The notes beneath the pieces are model-generated. The model searched no databases. It saw only the letters and a list, made by a program, of their open reading frames with translations, and was not told where the DNA came from. This document shows positions 1 to 13,021 of a stretch of 64,000 nucleotides of DNA, piece after piece (position 1 is the stretch's first letter; every line of letters begins with the position of its first letter). This DNA comes from Cryptomeria japonica (taxonomy: Eukaryota > Streptophyta > Pinopsida > Cupressales > Cupressaceae). The translations under genes and the position numbers were made by a program. The stretch lies in NCBI RefSeq assembly GCF_030272615.1, contig NC_081413.1, positions 564,503,510-564,567,509 on the forward strand, in the 5' to 3' direction.

Positions 1-1060
1 AAGGATCAACATTACTCTCTAAAGTCTTACCTTTGAGAAGGAGATCTTTGAAAGAGATGTTAACAATCTCTTCTTGAACTAAGGTATCCTTATGAGTAGA
101 ACCTAGTTGAAGAGAGGGAGATGCTTTATTTTTAGAGGGGGAATGATTGGGATTCATGGAAGGTGAGATGCTATCAAGAGAGTTATCAATCATGATTTCA
201 TCTCCTTGGGATAAGGGTTCTCTCATGAGGTAAAGAATAATCAAAACCTTCTTCTAATGGTTCATCCCAAATAGTGAGGTCTTTGAGAAAAGTATTAGAA
301 ATATCTTGCAAAAAGATGTCATTATTGTTATTGCCAATTTTGGGAGAAGGGATAACATTGTTCATTAATTCTTCATCCTTAGGTGGGAGAGCATCACTAC
401 ATGTGTTTAAATCATCTTCTTGTCTCAAAATTTATTCAATGGGATCTTTAGGGGAGAAATCATTAAGGAAATTTATTATGATTTCATCTTCTTTTTCTAA
501 GGCATCTTTATGGGTAAGACAAGCTTTGGAATAAGGAAAAACATTTCTCATTAATGCATCATCTCTAGTGGGAATGTTGAAGTCAAAAGAGGAGATGCCA
601 TTAATAGGAAAAGTAGGGACAATACCATCTTCTTGCATAAGATGATCCTCATGAGGGGAGTATTATTTAGGAGGGAGATGAACATTCTTCTCTGAAGATT
701 CATGCTTAGGAAGGAGATCTTTGAAAGAAGTGCTCATAACCTCTTGTTACAGTAACATGTCCTCATTGGTAAGACCACATTTAGGAGAAGATAAGTCAGT
801 GTCCGTCAATACCTTTTCACTTCAAGAGGAATAATGTAGGGTAGGTAAAGTAATATTAAGAAAGGTGTTTATGATATCATCCTCTTCCTCTAAGATTGCT
901 AGATGGGAAGGGCACATTTTAGGAGAATTATCAAGATCACTCTTCAAATCTTCATCCTTAGAGCATGGGAGAGTTTTGAAGGGGTTGGTAACAACTCTTT
1001 TAGGCCCTAAAATTTTATCATAGATAGGAGGAGGTTCTTTAAGAGAGAAAAATTGAAAAA
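1..1060 (-). pseudogene. Degenerate tandem-repeat ORF in gag position of an LTR element
   Basis: Read on the minus strand from about 1060 down to 1, one frame is nearly continuous to about 198 with only a few stops (one at 432-434); it then shifts frame and continues open to the window edge. The peptide is acidic and repetitive. Blocks such as SPKCGLTNEDMLL, YSKACLTHKDALEKEDEI, SPKIGNNNNDIFLQDI and STHKDTLVQEEIVNISFKD recur, each followed by an FL/FKDL segment, so the unit is a degenerate peptide repeat of very roughly 35-70 residues. The frame lies directly downstream of the LTR and PBS-like site at 1427-3015, where gag would be expected, but no zinc knuckle, protease or RT is visible. It may be the coding part of a non-autonomous element. 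Function unknown; truncated by the window start. Confidence 0.5.
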
Positions 1061-1426
1061 AGGGAAGCTAACCCATTATCACATTTATGAAATGAATGCA
1101 TGATGACAATAATTTTCCTCTTTCAAATGATAACATATGCAAAATAGAAGGAAATGTTCAATTTTAACCAATGAAATCACTCTAAATGTTGATTTAGAAA
1201 ATGAATTTTATGAGTGATATGAGTTCCTAAATCATATCTTAATTTAATGATCCAAATTAAGCTATCCACAAGTTCAAATTTGAATTGAAAAATTAGGGTT
1301 TTAACAAAATTGACCTCTAAATCTTTGAAATTTGCAAGGAATTGAAACTTGTAAATATAAATTTGAATTTTAAATAGAACAAAAACTTAGATATGAGAAC
1401 ATAAATCAAAATTAAATAAGATTGGA

Positions 1427-1444
1427 TTCACGTCGGGTTCACCA
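1427..1444 (-). promoter_or_regulatory. Primer-binding-like site (PBS)
   Basis: On the minus strand this reads TGGTGAACCCGACGTGAA, three bases inside the LTR edge at 1448. It starts with TGG, complementary to a tRNA CCA end, at the position expected of a PBS. The same 18 nt occur at 54005-54022 next to a different LTR. It is not the initiator-Met type (TGGTATCAGAGC) used by other elements here. I could not assign the tRNA. Confidence 0.6.
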
Positions 1445-1447
1445 AAA

Positions 1448-3015
1448 TGTGGAGGTGAAAAAAGCGAGACTGGATGACTAGGACCTAATCCCAGTTTTGC
1501 CAACACATTGGGAATACGAAAGAGCCTAGGGAGATAGCTCACTTTGGATACTTCTTGTGAGAAAGAGAGAGCCAAGGATTATATCTTAGGGTTTCTATTC
1601 ATCTTGTTGTATGTGATTAGAAAAATAGGGTTTGATTGGTCAATTAGACTAGGAGGTAAAGAATGAAGCACATATGAACTGAAATTGCACAATCTTGTAG
1701 ATTCTGAACTGAGATACTAAAAGAAGACAAGGGGGAGGAATTTGGATGTGTACCTAATTTTGGAAAATGGACCAAACTGACCAGGACCAGGGTGCCATGC
1801 TGCTGTCCCTGAGAATCTGACAAAAATTTGCAACTGAGACACTGCAAACTGAAGGTCGTAAACTTGAACCCTACTAAAATTCACTTAAAATGTGGGGGAC
1901 CAGGGTGCCACACCTTGTCCATCATGGATTCTGGGAAGTCTGAGACTTCTGGGCTATCCTTGTATCTTCTTCTGATCTGAAACTCCTTCGGGGTACCTGT
2001 ACCTGCACTATAGCTGAAAAGAGAGGGTTCAGGTGGCTATATAGGGTTTTGCCTAAGTCAAACCCCCGTGTCGGTGCTTTCCACCTCCACAAATAGATGA
2101 TAATGTAGTGACAATGTGTGTGTTCAAGATCCTAGGATGAATGCAAATAATCTAGAGCAACCCTAAAGAGTAAACCCTAAATGTTTGTAATTGACAAAGT
2201 AAATGCTTTAAATCAATGATGCAAAGTGATCTAAATCATGAATGTAAATATGTAAATTTATGAAATGAAGCTCATACAAAGACATGACAACAACATGAAA
2301 TCATACCCAACCCCTAAGGGAGGGGTACAAGCCAATTGCAGTCGGTGATCTCCTATTATTCTTCAATGTCTTCAAGGCTCCTAATTGATGATGAATGCTT
2401 GATAAATACTTGATGAATGCTAGATGAATGTTGTTGAAGACTCCACATAAGATTCTCTTTCACTACAATGAAGGCTCCTTATGCTTGCTCCAACAACTTT
2501 TTCCTAGATTCCATTAGATGCCTTCAAATGAAGAAAGAGAGCTCTTATGTATGAAAACCTAGATCTAAATTTTGGATTTAGGCTGACCTAGGATTTGAAT
2601 TTCCCGCCAATCTTTTGGGGTTAAGCATTATAATATTATAGAATTATGCTCCCGAAATTTTGGGAAAAAAGCTGAGGACTGTGTACATTTTGCACATGGT
2701 CTGACCAACTTTTCACCAAATTTTCAGGGCCGTTAGATATGATGATATAAGAGAGAATCCCAAAGTTATAGCTGAAATCGGACCTTAAAGGTTGAAATAG
2801 GACATAATTAGGGTTTATGATTAAATGATTTATTGGAGGAATAAAATAAAAAGGGGTACATTTAGAGTAAAGGGCCCAATTTTATGATACAGGGAGTGAT
2901 GAAATATGACTTTAGATTTAATTAAATTAATTAATTAAATGCTTAAAGGGAAATTACAATGCAAGATGCAAACACTCTAAGATGGGTGCTAAACCAAGCA
3001 TAGAATTGTACCTCT
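1448..3015 (-). repeat. 5' LTR of minus-strand element (family B)
   Basis: Homologous over its length to the solo LTR at 11106-12785: shared blocks include the 'cctagggagata' region, the 'gtgccatgc' segments, the TATA-containing stretch and the 'gcaagatgcaaacac' end. It begins TGTGGAGG on the plus strand (so ends in CCACA on its own strand), next to the PBS. Its far end is lost: after about 3015 the homology gives way to a microsatellite instead of the expected CTACA terminus. Confidence 0.75.
2037..2044 (-). promoter_or_regulatory. Candidate LTR TATA box
   Basis: CTATATAG, conserved at the same relative place in the related solo LTR (11731-11738), about 590 bp from the inner LTR edge. Position and conservation fit a U3 promoter; no transcription data. 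Confidence 0.35.
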
Positions 3016-3016
3016 C

Positions 3017-3460
3017 TAACATGTATGTATGTATGTATGTATGTATATACATGTGTACATGTATGTACGTGTTGTGTATACATGTATATACATATGTATA
3101 TGCATGTATGTATGCATGTATATATGTATGTATGTATGCATGTATATGTATATGTGTGTATATATATGCACACATATACATATACATTCATATATACATA
3201 CATATATGGTGTGTGTACATACATATATGTGTGTGTGTACATACACACATATAGATAGATAGATATGTATATGTGTATATACATGTGTACAAATATGTAC
3301 GTGTTGTGTATACATGTATATACATGTGCATACATGTACACATGTATATACATACATATACATGTGTATATATATATATGTGCATATATGTGTATATATA
3401 CATATGTACATGTATATACACATATACATGTATATACGACATGTATATATATTCGGGCAT
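3017..3460. repeat. TG/TA-rich microsatellite (GTAT/CATA type)
   Basis: Alternating pyrimidine-purine repeat built from GTAT, CATA, GTGT and TATA units, with both strands open in many frames. Those frames give M/Y/I/H/V/C-only peptides and are artefacts. It has replaced the outer end of the adjacent LTR. Confidence 0.95.
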
Positions 3461-5559
3461 GTTTATGAATGATTGAAGAGACTAGATGTTACTTTGTTTA
3501 TAACCACTACTTGCGGTGGTAGTAATTGTTGCATAGTAATAATAATGCATCAAGTAATAAAAGCCAAGTAATGTAGCAAGATCATAATTATTCCCATTAT
3601 TATCATCATAATGTTGGAAGCAAAGGGCTGGTAAAAAAAACACATTGGAAAAGTCGATCATAGGGGATTGAACCAGAATAGCTCATTCTTAGACGATTGA
3701 GACTCTTCACTGAGAAGGAATGATCAAATATCATTTAAACTTCGCCGAGTCAAATTAGAAAGCATGTTCTGTTATCATTCTAATTATTTCTGTCAATATT
3801 TCTAAAGCACTCATCTGTAGATAGTGCACCAATTCATATTAGAAATGCTTTTTGCAAATATTTTAAAAAATGAACTTAAACATAACTTGTCTTGCTAGGA
3901 GAGTTGTATATCAATTGATAATATAATGACAAGAACCATGCTTGTAGAGGTAATTTGATCTTTATGGATACATTCTATTTTTCATTAAATAAGAGTTAAG
4001 AGACATAGTCTTGTTTCACCCAAGCACGATATGCGTTGTATCAATTCCTAACGTTGTAATGTAAACAATGGCCATTGAAATCCATCATGATATTAATTTG
4101 AAATAATGGTTACATTAATACAATATTAATAAGACATCGATAGACCTAGATTTTAAAAATACAATATGTCCCAATCGGTCGATAAGGGTTGATTGACAAT
4201 GATAAATAATGACCCAATCAATTATAGTGTAATAAAGAAACATGGAGATTTAATGAATAGGTAAGAACATAAAGATAAGTGAGATACATGCATGATGCAC
4301 ATATATGAACAGATGTGATGTGACAATTATGTGGAAAGACACATGCATATATGTGCACAAAATGCACATACATGAACACATGCAATGTGCTAAGAAGCAA
4401 CACTTTCCTTCATAATTACTAATGTAAAAGGATAATATGAATCATGATTAGGGTAGTAACTCTTGGGTAATCATTTGAATGCATCATGAACACATTGGAT
4501 TTGAATCTAAAATGTGACTTAAACACATCCTCTCAAGTCTAGAGTAGCTTTCTGAGTAGTTGACAAAATGTAGTTAGCATGTCAAAGTGGTTAAGTCAAC
4601 CTAGTCAAGTCAACCAAAACTTGAGTAAATATGAACAAGTTAAGTAGGGTGGTGAAAAATGGAAATGCATTATATGTGCTTGCAACTATATAAAACCTTT
4701 AGCCAAGGTGTCACAAAGTTCTACATTTGCTATGAATTCACAATAATCACATACACTACCTAGTCAGAAGGTCATACAAGTTAGGAGGTACCTATAGTGT
4801 GTAACCGACTAGAATTCTGTCGGTTCTAAACACCAGGTTCAAATGGTAATGAGACCTAGTCCTATGTTTGTACCATCATAAAGGGAAGGACCACTTCCGT
4901 AAGGAAGGTGTACAGGGGACCACTAGGTCTATGGTTGGAGGTAAAGCACCATGATGATGCTCTCTCTCCTATAGAATAAGCCAAGACTTGTATGAGACTC
5001 TAGTTTGGAAAGAAAAAAACACCAATAAATGCTATCCTTCCCATTTACTTATTGTATTTTAATTTATGTTAGAAGGAAAGTACAATATAATATTTTATTT
5101 TGTAATTTCATTCAGATGATGTTGATTACATTTCAATTATTGATTTCATAATAGTTAGAAAACTTTCAATTTTTTTTATTTATGTTAAGTTGACATTTTC
5201 TTAAATGGCAAAATAAAAGTAAAATTTTCTTATGTTTTCTTTATGAAACACTTAGCAGGTTACTCTAAGGATGTGAAAATTAACTTAGACTCATTTTTAT
5301 TATGAATCAAATGTCATCATCAACCACCCATATTTCATTTTTTTTATAGGTATAGTAGTATTTTTATTTGATAAGAAATATAGTAGGAGTTTATGTACTT
5401 CACTATGGGGGTAGAAGCCAAATTCTCCTCACTCATGTGAAAAAAAAGGAAAATTCTTGTTTACCTCTTAACTTATGTGACCAACAAGTAAAATTTTGAA
5501 TTCTCAATTATGTGTTGATGAATGTTGTTGTCATTAAATTTTATCTTTGTTGATGAGGT
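3461..5559. other. Unassigned AT-rich stretch
   Basis: No gene supported. It could hold the decayed 3' part (integrase and 3' LTR) of the gypsy fossil that starts upstream on the minus strand, but I could not recognise integrase motifs. The 4780-5000 part is less AT-rich and resembles nothing I know. Confidence 0.4.
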
Positions 5560-7560
5560 TGAGTTCCCATTTAGAAAGGTTCAAGGAGTAGTTATGGGAC
5601 ATTGATGATGTAAAGATGCACAAATAAAATCCATGAGTTGCTCAAATTTTAACTATAAATATTTATAGACTATAATATGCCAATGTATCACTAAATAACA
5701 AATCTCAAACATGCCAATAATTCCTCATTATTTTACTATATTGTTGGTTCATAGAAACCATGTCTTGAAAGATTGAGGGATAATATCCCCCTGAGGTCTT
5801 ACCTACGTGATCCTTGCCTTCAAACCACGATTTGTGAAAGAGACATAAAATTACAATGTTTGTACTTGTGATTCATTGATATGGAGAAGGAACTCATTTG
5901 GAAATTCCATGTGCAAGGATTGTTTATCCTCTAGAGGTGGTTATGCTAATTGATTAATAGTGATTTTCCCTTTGATTTATTTTTAGTCATTATCAATTTC
6001 AAATTTAGAATGGAGCATCATTCATTTTACCATGTGACTTGCTAACATGTCATTTTAAAGAGAAGGTGTTGTATAAGATCAATCCTCGTGATGAGCTTAG
6101 GGTATGTGAGAAGACATAGTATTTGAGTTCCTATCAAGAAAATACCATAGTTAAGAAATCCATTTTCTGGGGGTATATTGATATTCATGACCAACCAAAG
6201 TTCAATGAAGATAATATATGGCTTGTTTCTCACCTTGTTCATAATTTTGTAGAGAAGTTCCCTCAAGGCATGTTCAATTGTGGATATATACAAGAGTAGT
6301 GGTTGGTAGGCTTTATGTGGCATAAGCATTGGGGGACTGCCAATATATTGGTTATTTCTATCAAAGTCTTGCTCACATAAATCATCTAAAATAGAGTTTG
6401 TATATTTATTGAGTACATTAGTGAATGGTTGACATTTGTTTGCAAGTTGATAAATGAGCCATGTGATAGAATACAATTTTACTCAAAGGCTATAAATTTG
6501 CATGAGTTGTCATGGTGAATGCATGTCTAGTATAGATTTGAATTTGTTGGGATTTACCTCAATCCCATGGTAAGAAATGACTTAACTCAACAATTTTCTC
6601 TTAGTGTTGCCAAAGGTAATTTCTTGGATTTAAGAAAAAAATGTACTTTGATCTATTGTAGGATGCAATGCAAGATGGTGGGCGAGGTCTAATCTTGTTT
6701 AGACTTGCCCAAAATTTCATCAACATAATCATTGATGCATGATGAAACATATCATTGAATATTAATATCATAATTATTTGATAAGTTTATTAAACATTAT
6801 TTAGGCCAAAAGACAATCCAATTATAGAAGGTTCTTCAAAGTGTCATAAAATCATTCACAGATTGATTCTCTAGTTTACTTTGTATATGATTATAGCTTA
6901 CTAAACCATGCATGAGAGAGATATTTTAATTAGTTATTATAAGATTAATGATTGTGTCAATGTTAGGTAGAGTTCAATCATCTTCAAGGAACACTTAATT
7001 TATGGCATGAAATTCTAAGAAAACATGGATGCATTTACTCTTATTTCAAACTAGTATGATACTGGAGACCCATTCTAAGTAGTCCATAGACCTAATGAAT
7101 CCACTGTCCAATAGTTTTTGAATTTATTATTTAACCAATAGAGAAATCTTGGGGTGCATTTCCTATATATTTTTCTTGCAAAATTTGGCAATTGGTTTGA
7201 ATAAAAAGTGATGAATAATATAAGATTGATAACATAACATTAGGGAAAAACACCACAATGTTTAAAGAGGAGATCCTAATGAAATTATTGTTCATGCTAA
7301 CAATAGATTGTGTTAACATTTGATCTTTGTTAGTGCTTAGATTTACATCAATGACATCTTCTACTAAGAGAGTTAATCTATCATATAACCTCCATGGAGA
7401 AAGGGAAAGGTGGAGCTCCTCATCAAATGACACATCCTTTGACTCTTGAACTGATACTTCAAAATTTTGGTTTCTTTCATTTTTGTCTATTATGTGTAAA
7501 AAAGGACATTGTTTGTTTTCCAAAATATGTAGAATTGTGAAGATCAACATTAAAGTTGTG
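5560..7560 (-). pseudogene. Ty3/gypsy (Tat-like) pol fossil: RT, RNase H, second RNase H
   Basis: Minus-strand translation in shifting frames follows the gypsy pol order. 7131-7560 resembles the protease-RT linker. 7140-6530 is RT: LLDSGFIRSMDYLEWVSSI, then a DFRDLN-like segment, LSFGLNNV for the MPFGLKNA motif, and DEILGKSK for DDILVKSK. 6500-6042 is the RT-linked RNase H (SPPMLMPHKAYQPLLLYIS). 6040-5560 contains an IKGKITINQLA segment and a TNN motif like the TNNMAEYEALI block of the extra archaeal-type RNase H found in the Tat clade. Many stops and at least one frameshift near 6730; clearly dead and old. Clade assignment rests on the second RNase H and is moderate; superfamily is firm. Confidence 0.72.
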
Positions 7561-9302
7561 GTCTCTTAGGGGAAGATTATATCTATTGTTAAGCATCTTG
7601 TATAGACATTAATCATTTCAAACTTCATCTAATGGTATGTGGCTATGTTGGTCTTAGTTAATGAGGTTAGAACATTGCAAGTCAAGGCTTATGGTGAAAC
7701 TAAAATTATTTGGAAAGAGATTGGTCTTGAGAATCTCTTCATAAATTATATGGTGAGTAAAAATTTTAACATGATTAATGTCAGATGAAACATCATCATC
7801 AATTTATGAATAGTCACTGAGGTTAATAGTAGATTGACCCCAAGGTATATACCATAATCCCTACTTAGTTGTAGTCTCATGAAAGTGGAAAGGTTCTAAG
7901 ATTCCTTGTTCATGTGTTTGGAGTTACTTACCTTTGTAGGTATTATTATCATAGATTTTACTAGCCACTAAATAACATTACACTTGAAATAGGAGGCATA
8001 TTCCTCTTTTAGTGTGTACTTATGACTCATTTGGTGAGTGAATTATTCATCAAAGATAAAAATATATTTGATAAAATATTTAGAGCCATACTATAAGGTC
8101 TCTCACTTCTACTTCTATTCCATGTGGGGTTAGCCACATGATTTTGGTGAAAATAGAAGTTTCCTAATGTGGAAAGCCTATTGTATTTCACACTTTCCAC
8201 ACCCTTTGTTGATGATCTTAACCTTGGTAGAAGGAGGTGGGTTGGATGAAGTAGATGGTATATTGTTAGGATTAATATAATAGGAATTTGTTTAGGATGA
8301 TGGCTTTGCAAATTAAGTGATGGAATTGAGGTTTGATTTATGGCAACAACCTTCGAACATTTTCAAGTATTGGAAGGGGTTCTAATATGCTATGATAGTG
8401 ACTTTAATGCATTGGTGCAATAATTATATATATTGGCATAATATGGATGTAATGGCCTACATGGAATGTATCCATTGGAGGCCAAGGAGGATGTTATATG
8501 GAAGGTCAATATTGTTGACATGACAAAGAGTGTTATGGAAAACAAGTCCAATTTGGAGGAAAAAAATTATGGTAGCGACGATCTCCCTTTTTGCATTATC
8601 ATAGATTTTATTGTCATAGTATGGGTTCCAAATCCTATTATGTGTACCTCAAGAGTTTAATAATCCATAAGTTATATATCTTTAATTTATAGCCAATATT
8701 TGTAAGTACATATTTCATATCATGTTTGAAAACAAAGGATTTGATATGAAACAAAAGATTATGGTAGTGGTCAAGAGATTCCATGTCTTTAGGACTAAAG
8801 GTGATATGATGATAAAAGTAAGGTGTGCAATGCTTGCTAAGAACCAAGGGGACTCAACATCATTAAAAAATATTTCAATTCTTCATCCAATATGTCTTGG
8901 TGAATGTTGGTAAAGAGATTTGTCACCATTGATTTATATCTAAATGACCCTAAAATACCCAATTGGTGATGAAAAACTTAACCAAAAGTTAGAGAAATAA
9001 TAATTTATTATAACAACTTTAGTTTGAATTTTAGAGGCACAACTTCCTCTTATGATAAATTTAGGTTGTGGGGTTTACTTTTGGCTAAAAAGTAGAAAAT
9101 AAAAAAAATAAAGAAGCAAAACTCCTTAATATAAAGTATAATCGATAATTTCATATGAATGAAAAAAACTCAATGGTTCATTCTTTTTAAAGCTAGAAAT
9201 ATATAACATGTGATTAAAAATATTTGTTTTTGTCAAAGATTGGCTTACTGACCAATAAATCACCTTCTAAACAAATAGTTTATATTTACTTTAGAGATAA
9301 TT
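7561..9302. other. Unassigned stretch upstream of gypsy fossil
   Basis: Would be the protease/gag side of the fossil read on the minus strand. A 94-codon minus frame at 8027-8311 exists but shows no motif I can name. No other gene supported. Confidence 0.35.
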
Positions 9303-12300
9303 TGTTGGAGTACAAGAAACACTGAGAGGGGGGGGGGGGGGGTTGAATCAATGTTTCAATAATTCAAACAAGTATTAAGCAACTTGAACAAAGTGAATCT
9401 AATTTCTTATAAAGCAGTATAAAGCAAATAATTGAAAGTAGACAATAAATGAATCATTTCATCACATAAATTGACACAAAAGATTTCATGAGTGGAAAAA
9501 CCTCTTGGGGAATAAAAACCACTCATAAACTTGCCTCATTGGCTTTATCTGAAAACTTTTTTGTTTACAATGCCTCACTAGTTGATTTATGTCTCACTAA
9601 CAATATTATCTCACTGACAGATTTTACAATGCCTCACTAGCTATATACCACTTTTCATATCACTGTTTTGAATTGACATACACAGTTTTATCTCTATTTC
9701 TCTTCACAACATCTTCTAATCTCATATCAATTGAGATTTAGAAGCAATAGTACAACATATCTCAATTAATTCACGTAAAATACATCATTGTGCATATGTA
9801 AACATACACAGTAATATAATATAGAGCCTAATTTCTCACATATTTAATATACTATTGTTCATTTAAGAGATACACACAGTAATATAACATAGTTAAACCT
9901 ATTCACTATAACTGCTTTTACAAATTGTTTCTCAAATATTGCTTACAAATCTAGATATACAACAAAAAAAATGTTTATGTGATATCAATATGTCTTTACA
10001 AAGTAATAGACAATAGTAAAAGACTTTTTTTTCTAATCAACCATACATCATTCTGAATGCCTTCAATATAGCATATATAGTGTTCAATGTCCTTATATAG
10101 GAAACAAACCTTCTTACTCCTAACTGTCCTCAAATAACATAAAGTATTATACTGAAATTGAAACCACTTTTATTTTCTAACCAAAACCATGCTCAGGTTA
10201 AAAACAGACACAAAATATATTCACAAAAGAATGTTTGCAAACTTGGACTAGGGTTACAAACTTAAACCCCATAATGATTTTCTAAACAAATTTTGTTAAC
10301 TTTTCAATATAACCGCAAGGGAAAACAACAATATCACACTGAAACCCTTAACAATAATACACAAAAAGTATGAATACAAACAATAATTTCTTTACAAAGT
10401 AATAACATGCTAGGGTTTCAACACACAATTTTTTTTTTGACTAGGGTTTTATTTAGCAAGAACATAATACCATTTTGATTACTTCCAAAGAAAAAAATTG
10501 TATAAGAAATGATACAGTAACCAAGATTTGTACGACCAAATATTTGTATAAGCAAGACCATATATGATAATAGTTACCCACAATACGCAAAAACAAACTA
10601 TCTTGCAAGAAGACAAAAACAAAACTTTGCTTAACAAAAAACACCATACTCTTGACAAACAAGCAAAAGACGGGTACCACAAACTATTTTACATTGATAA
10701 ACAAAAAACCGACAAGGATTAAGGGAGCAAAAAATGCCTGGAACAAATTGAAGACTAAAAACTATCCATGTCGCCTCTTCCATACTACCCAAAACCTTGT
10801 TATTGCTAAGAAAGATTCAAACCCTAATTGTCGTGCCCTAGCTCAAGGGCTTCTTCACAAAATGAAGTAAGAAAACGAGCTTTAAGATACCCTTTGTCAT
10901 GTTTTATGTCATATACCTTATGTCCTAATAAAATGCCAATAACAAACCAAGTCCCACTCAAGACACATTTCGATGAGATGAATTAACTATAATATGCACT
11001 AGAAGTCTAGTCACTTAAAGTGACCCACACTAATAATAGACTTCCATCTTTTTGATGCCTTTAGGAAATATTGCACGCCCAAAATCTTTTAGCCTTTGTT
11101 TTGAGTGTGGAGAATAAAGATGGAACCAAGTGGCTAAGACCTAATCCCACTCTCATACACACATTGGAATACGAAAGAGCCTAGGGAGATATTTCAATTT
11201 GAATACTTCTTATGAGAGAAAGAGAGACTCAAGGAATATCTCTCAGGGTTTCTATTCCTTTGCTATAATGAAGAGTAGATATGCAAAATATGATGCCACA
11301 ATCAACTATGCTAGGAGATGAGAAATGAAGCACACATAAACTGAAAATGTAAATTTTGTCCAAATTGTAATTAAGACACTAAAAGCAAAACTAAGAAATG
11401 GATTCAAAGGTGCAACTGATGCTAAAAATTAGGGTAAACTGGGAAGAACCAGGGTGCCATGCCTTGGTCACTGTTTGGATAGACAGTTCGAACTCTAGAT
11501 CTGGGATCCTGAGGGCCTAAAATGCAGAATTGCCACTGAAAATTGCAAAACTCTTTTGAGCAAGGTGCCATGCCCTGGTCCTATCCCAGGGCGCCATGCC
11601 TTGGTCCTTGTAAACTGAGACAAAATTATAAGGTTGGGTTTGTGTCTGTGCCTTCTATCAGTTCTGAAAGTTGTGCATGCGTTGGATTCTTGTACCTGCA
11701 CTTGCAACTTGAAAAAGGGTGTCTAGGTGGCTATATAGGGTTTTTCCTTAGTCAAACCCCTTATTTTGGTGGTTTCCACCTCCACAAATAGCGGATAATG
11801 TACTGAAAATGTGTGTGCAAGAATCTTGTGTGTATGGAAGATCCTAAATGAACAAGAAAGTAGATCTAGAGTTGTACCCTATGCTTTGGAGAGTAAACCC
11901 TAAATGAGTGTAAATGTAAATGCAAATGCTTCAAATCATAAATGCAATAATGGATCTAAAGCCTGAATGTAAATCTGAAAATTAATGTTATGAAGCTCAT
12001 GCAAAGACATGAGAATAACATGAAACCATACCAAGCCCTAAGGGATAGGTACAAGCCAATCAACAGTCGGTGATCTCCTATTATTCTTCAATGTCTTCAA
12101 AGCTCCCAATTGATGTTGAAAATGATATATGAAGGCTTGATAAATACTTGATGAATGCTTGATTCGATGATTGTAAACTCCACATAACCTGCACTTTCAC
12201 TTCATAAGAGGCTCCTTCAAGTGCTAGAGAATCAGATCCTTCAAATGAGGAAAGGAAAGGCTATATGTATGAAACCCTAACTTTATTTTGGGTCATAGGC

Positions 12301-13008
12301 CAACCTAGAAATGATATTTTTTTTCTAATTTCTTAGATTTAAACACTAAAAACCACCAAAACATGCTCCCAAAATTCGGGGAGAAAAAGTTGGGACTAGG
12401 TAGCTAGCTACCTGGTCCGACCAACTTTTTGCCAAATTTTTGAGGAAGCAAGATATTGTGATTTTAGAGCTAATTCCAAGAAGATATGGACATTCCTAAT
12501 GTTTAGATATGCGAAATCGGGCCTTGAAGGTTGAAATAGGACATAATTAGGGTATTTGGTGAAATGATTTATTGAAGGAATAAAATAAAAGGGGGCACAC
12601 TTAGGGTTAAGGGCCCAATTTTATGATGTGTAAAAGGATAAAAGAAGACCTTACATTTAATTATATTAATTAATTAAACTATTAAAAGGAATTTTAAATG
12701 CAAGATGCAAACACACTAAGGCGGGTGCTAACCTAAGCGTGAAATTGTACCACCCAATTAAGGGTGCATAATTTATGATGCTACATTGAGTAACCTTGTA
12801 AAACCACTAGGAATTATAAGCAATGCTAGAACTATTATACTTTTGAATGTCAAGATACAGAACCATTATAGTATATGCCTCATCATGAAACTGAAATATC
12901 AAACCCATGGGATGGTGAATATTACCAAGCAAGTTTACCAAGGAGAAAGTGCACCATATTACCTTAGGACTTTGACATTAATGCCAATACTTACTAGAGG
13001 GGACAACA
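9303..13008 (-). repeat. 3' LTR of copia element A, split by a solo LTR
   Basis: Starts TGTTGGAGTACAAG on the plus strand and ends in GGACAACA, next to a polypurine-like tract. Matches the other LTR (19186-27133) throughout, including the G-tract at about 9328-9342 and the 'ccttgtaaaaccactagg' block. Without the 1,685-bp nested insert and duplication it is about 2,021 bp; the partner is about 2,006 bp without its own insert. Minus frames inside it (10453-10682) are conserved only because LTR copies are homologous. Confidence 0.85.
11106..12785 (-). mobile_element. Solo LTR, family B, with 5-bp TSD
   Basis: 1,680 bp, TGTGGAGAAT... to ...GATGCTACA (TG..CA ends), flanked by exact TTGAG duplications at 11101-11105 and 12786-12790. 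The empty site is visible in the sister copia LTR near 26930, where the host sequence runs unbroken through one TTGAG. Homologous to the LTR at 1448-3015. No internal region, so it is a solo LTR left by LTR-LTR recombination. Confidence 0.92.
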
Positions 13009-13021
13009 AACTGCCCCTTTG
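13009..13021 (-). promoter_or_regulatory. Polypurine-tract-like site of copia A
   Basis: On the minus strand CAAAGGGGCAGTT directly precedes the 3' LTR start, a decayed form of the AAAGGGGGAGATT tract common in plant copia elements. Confidence 0.55.

Noticed and set aside
1427-1444. tRNA gene fragment
   Set aside because: Only the 18-nt 3' end is matched by design of a PBS; no cloverleaf around it, and it abuts an LTR edge.
2943-3476. Many overlapping frames of 67-137 codons on both strands
   Set aside because: They translate a TG/TA microsatellite and consist only of M, Y, I, H, V, C and T.
10453-10682. Minus-strand frame also seen at 26288-26638, suggesting a conserved protein
   Set aside because: Both lie at the same place in the two LTRs of copia A; similarity comes from LTR homology, and the frames have no domain.
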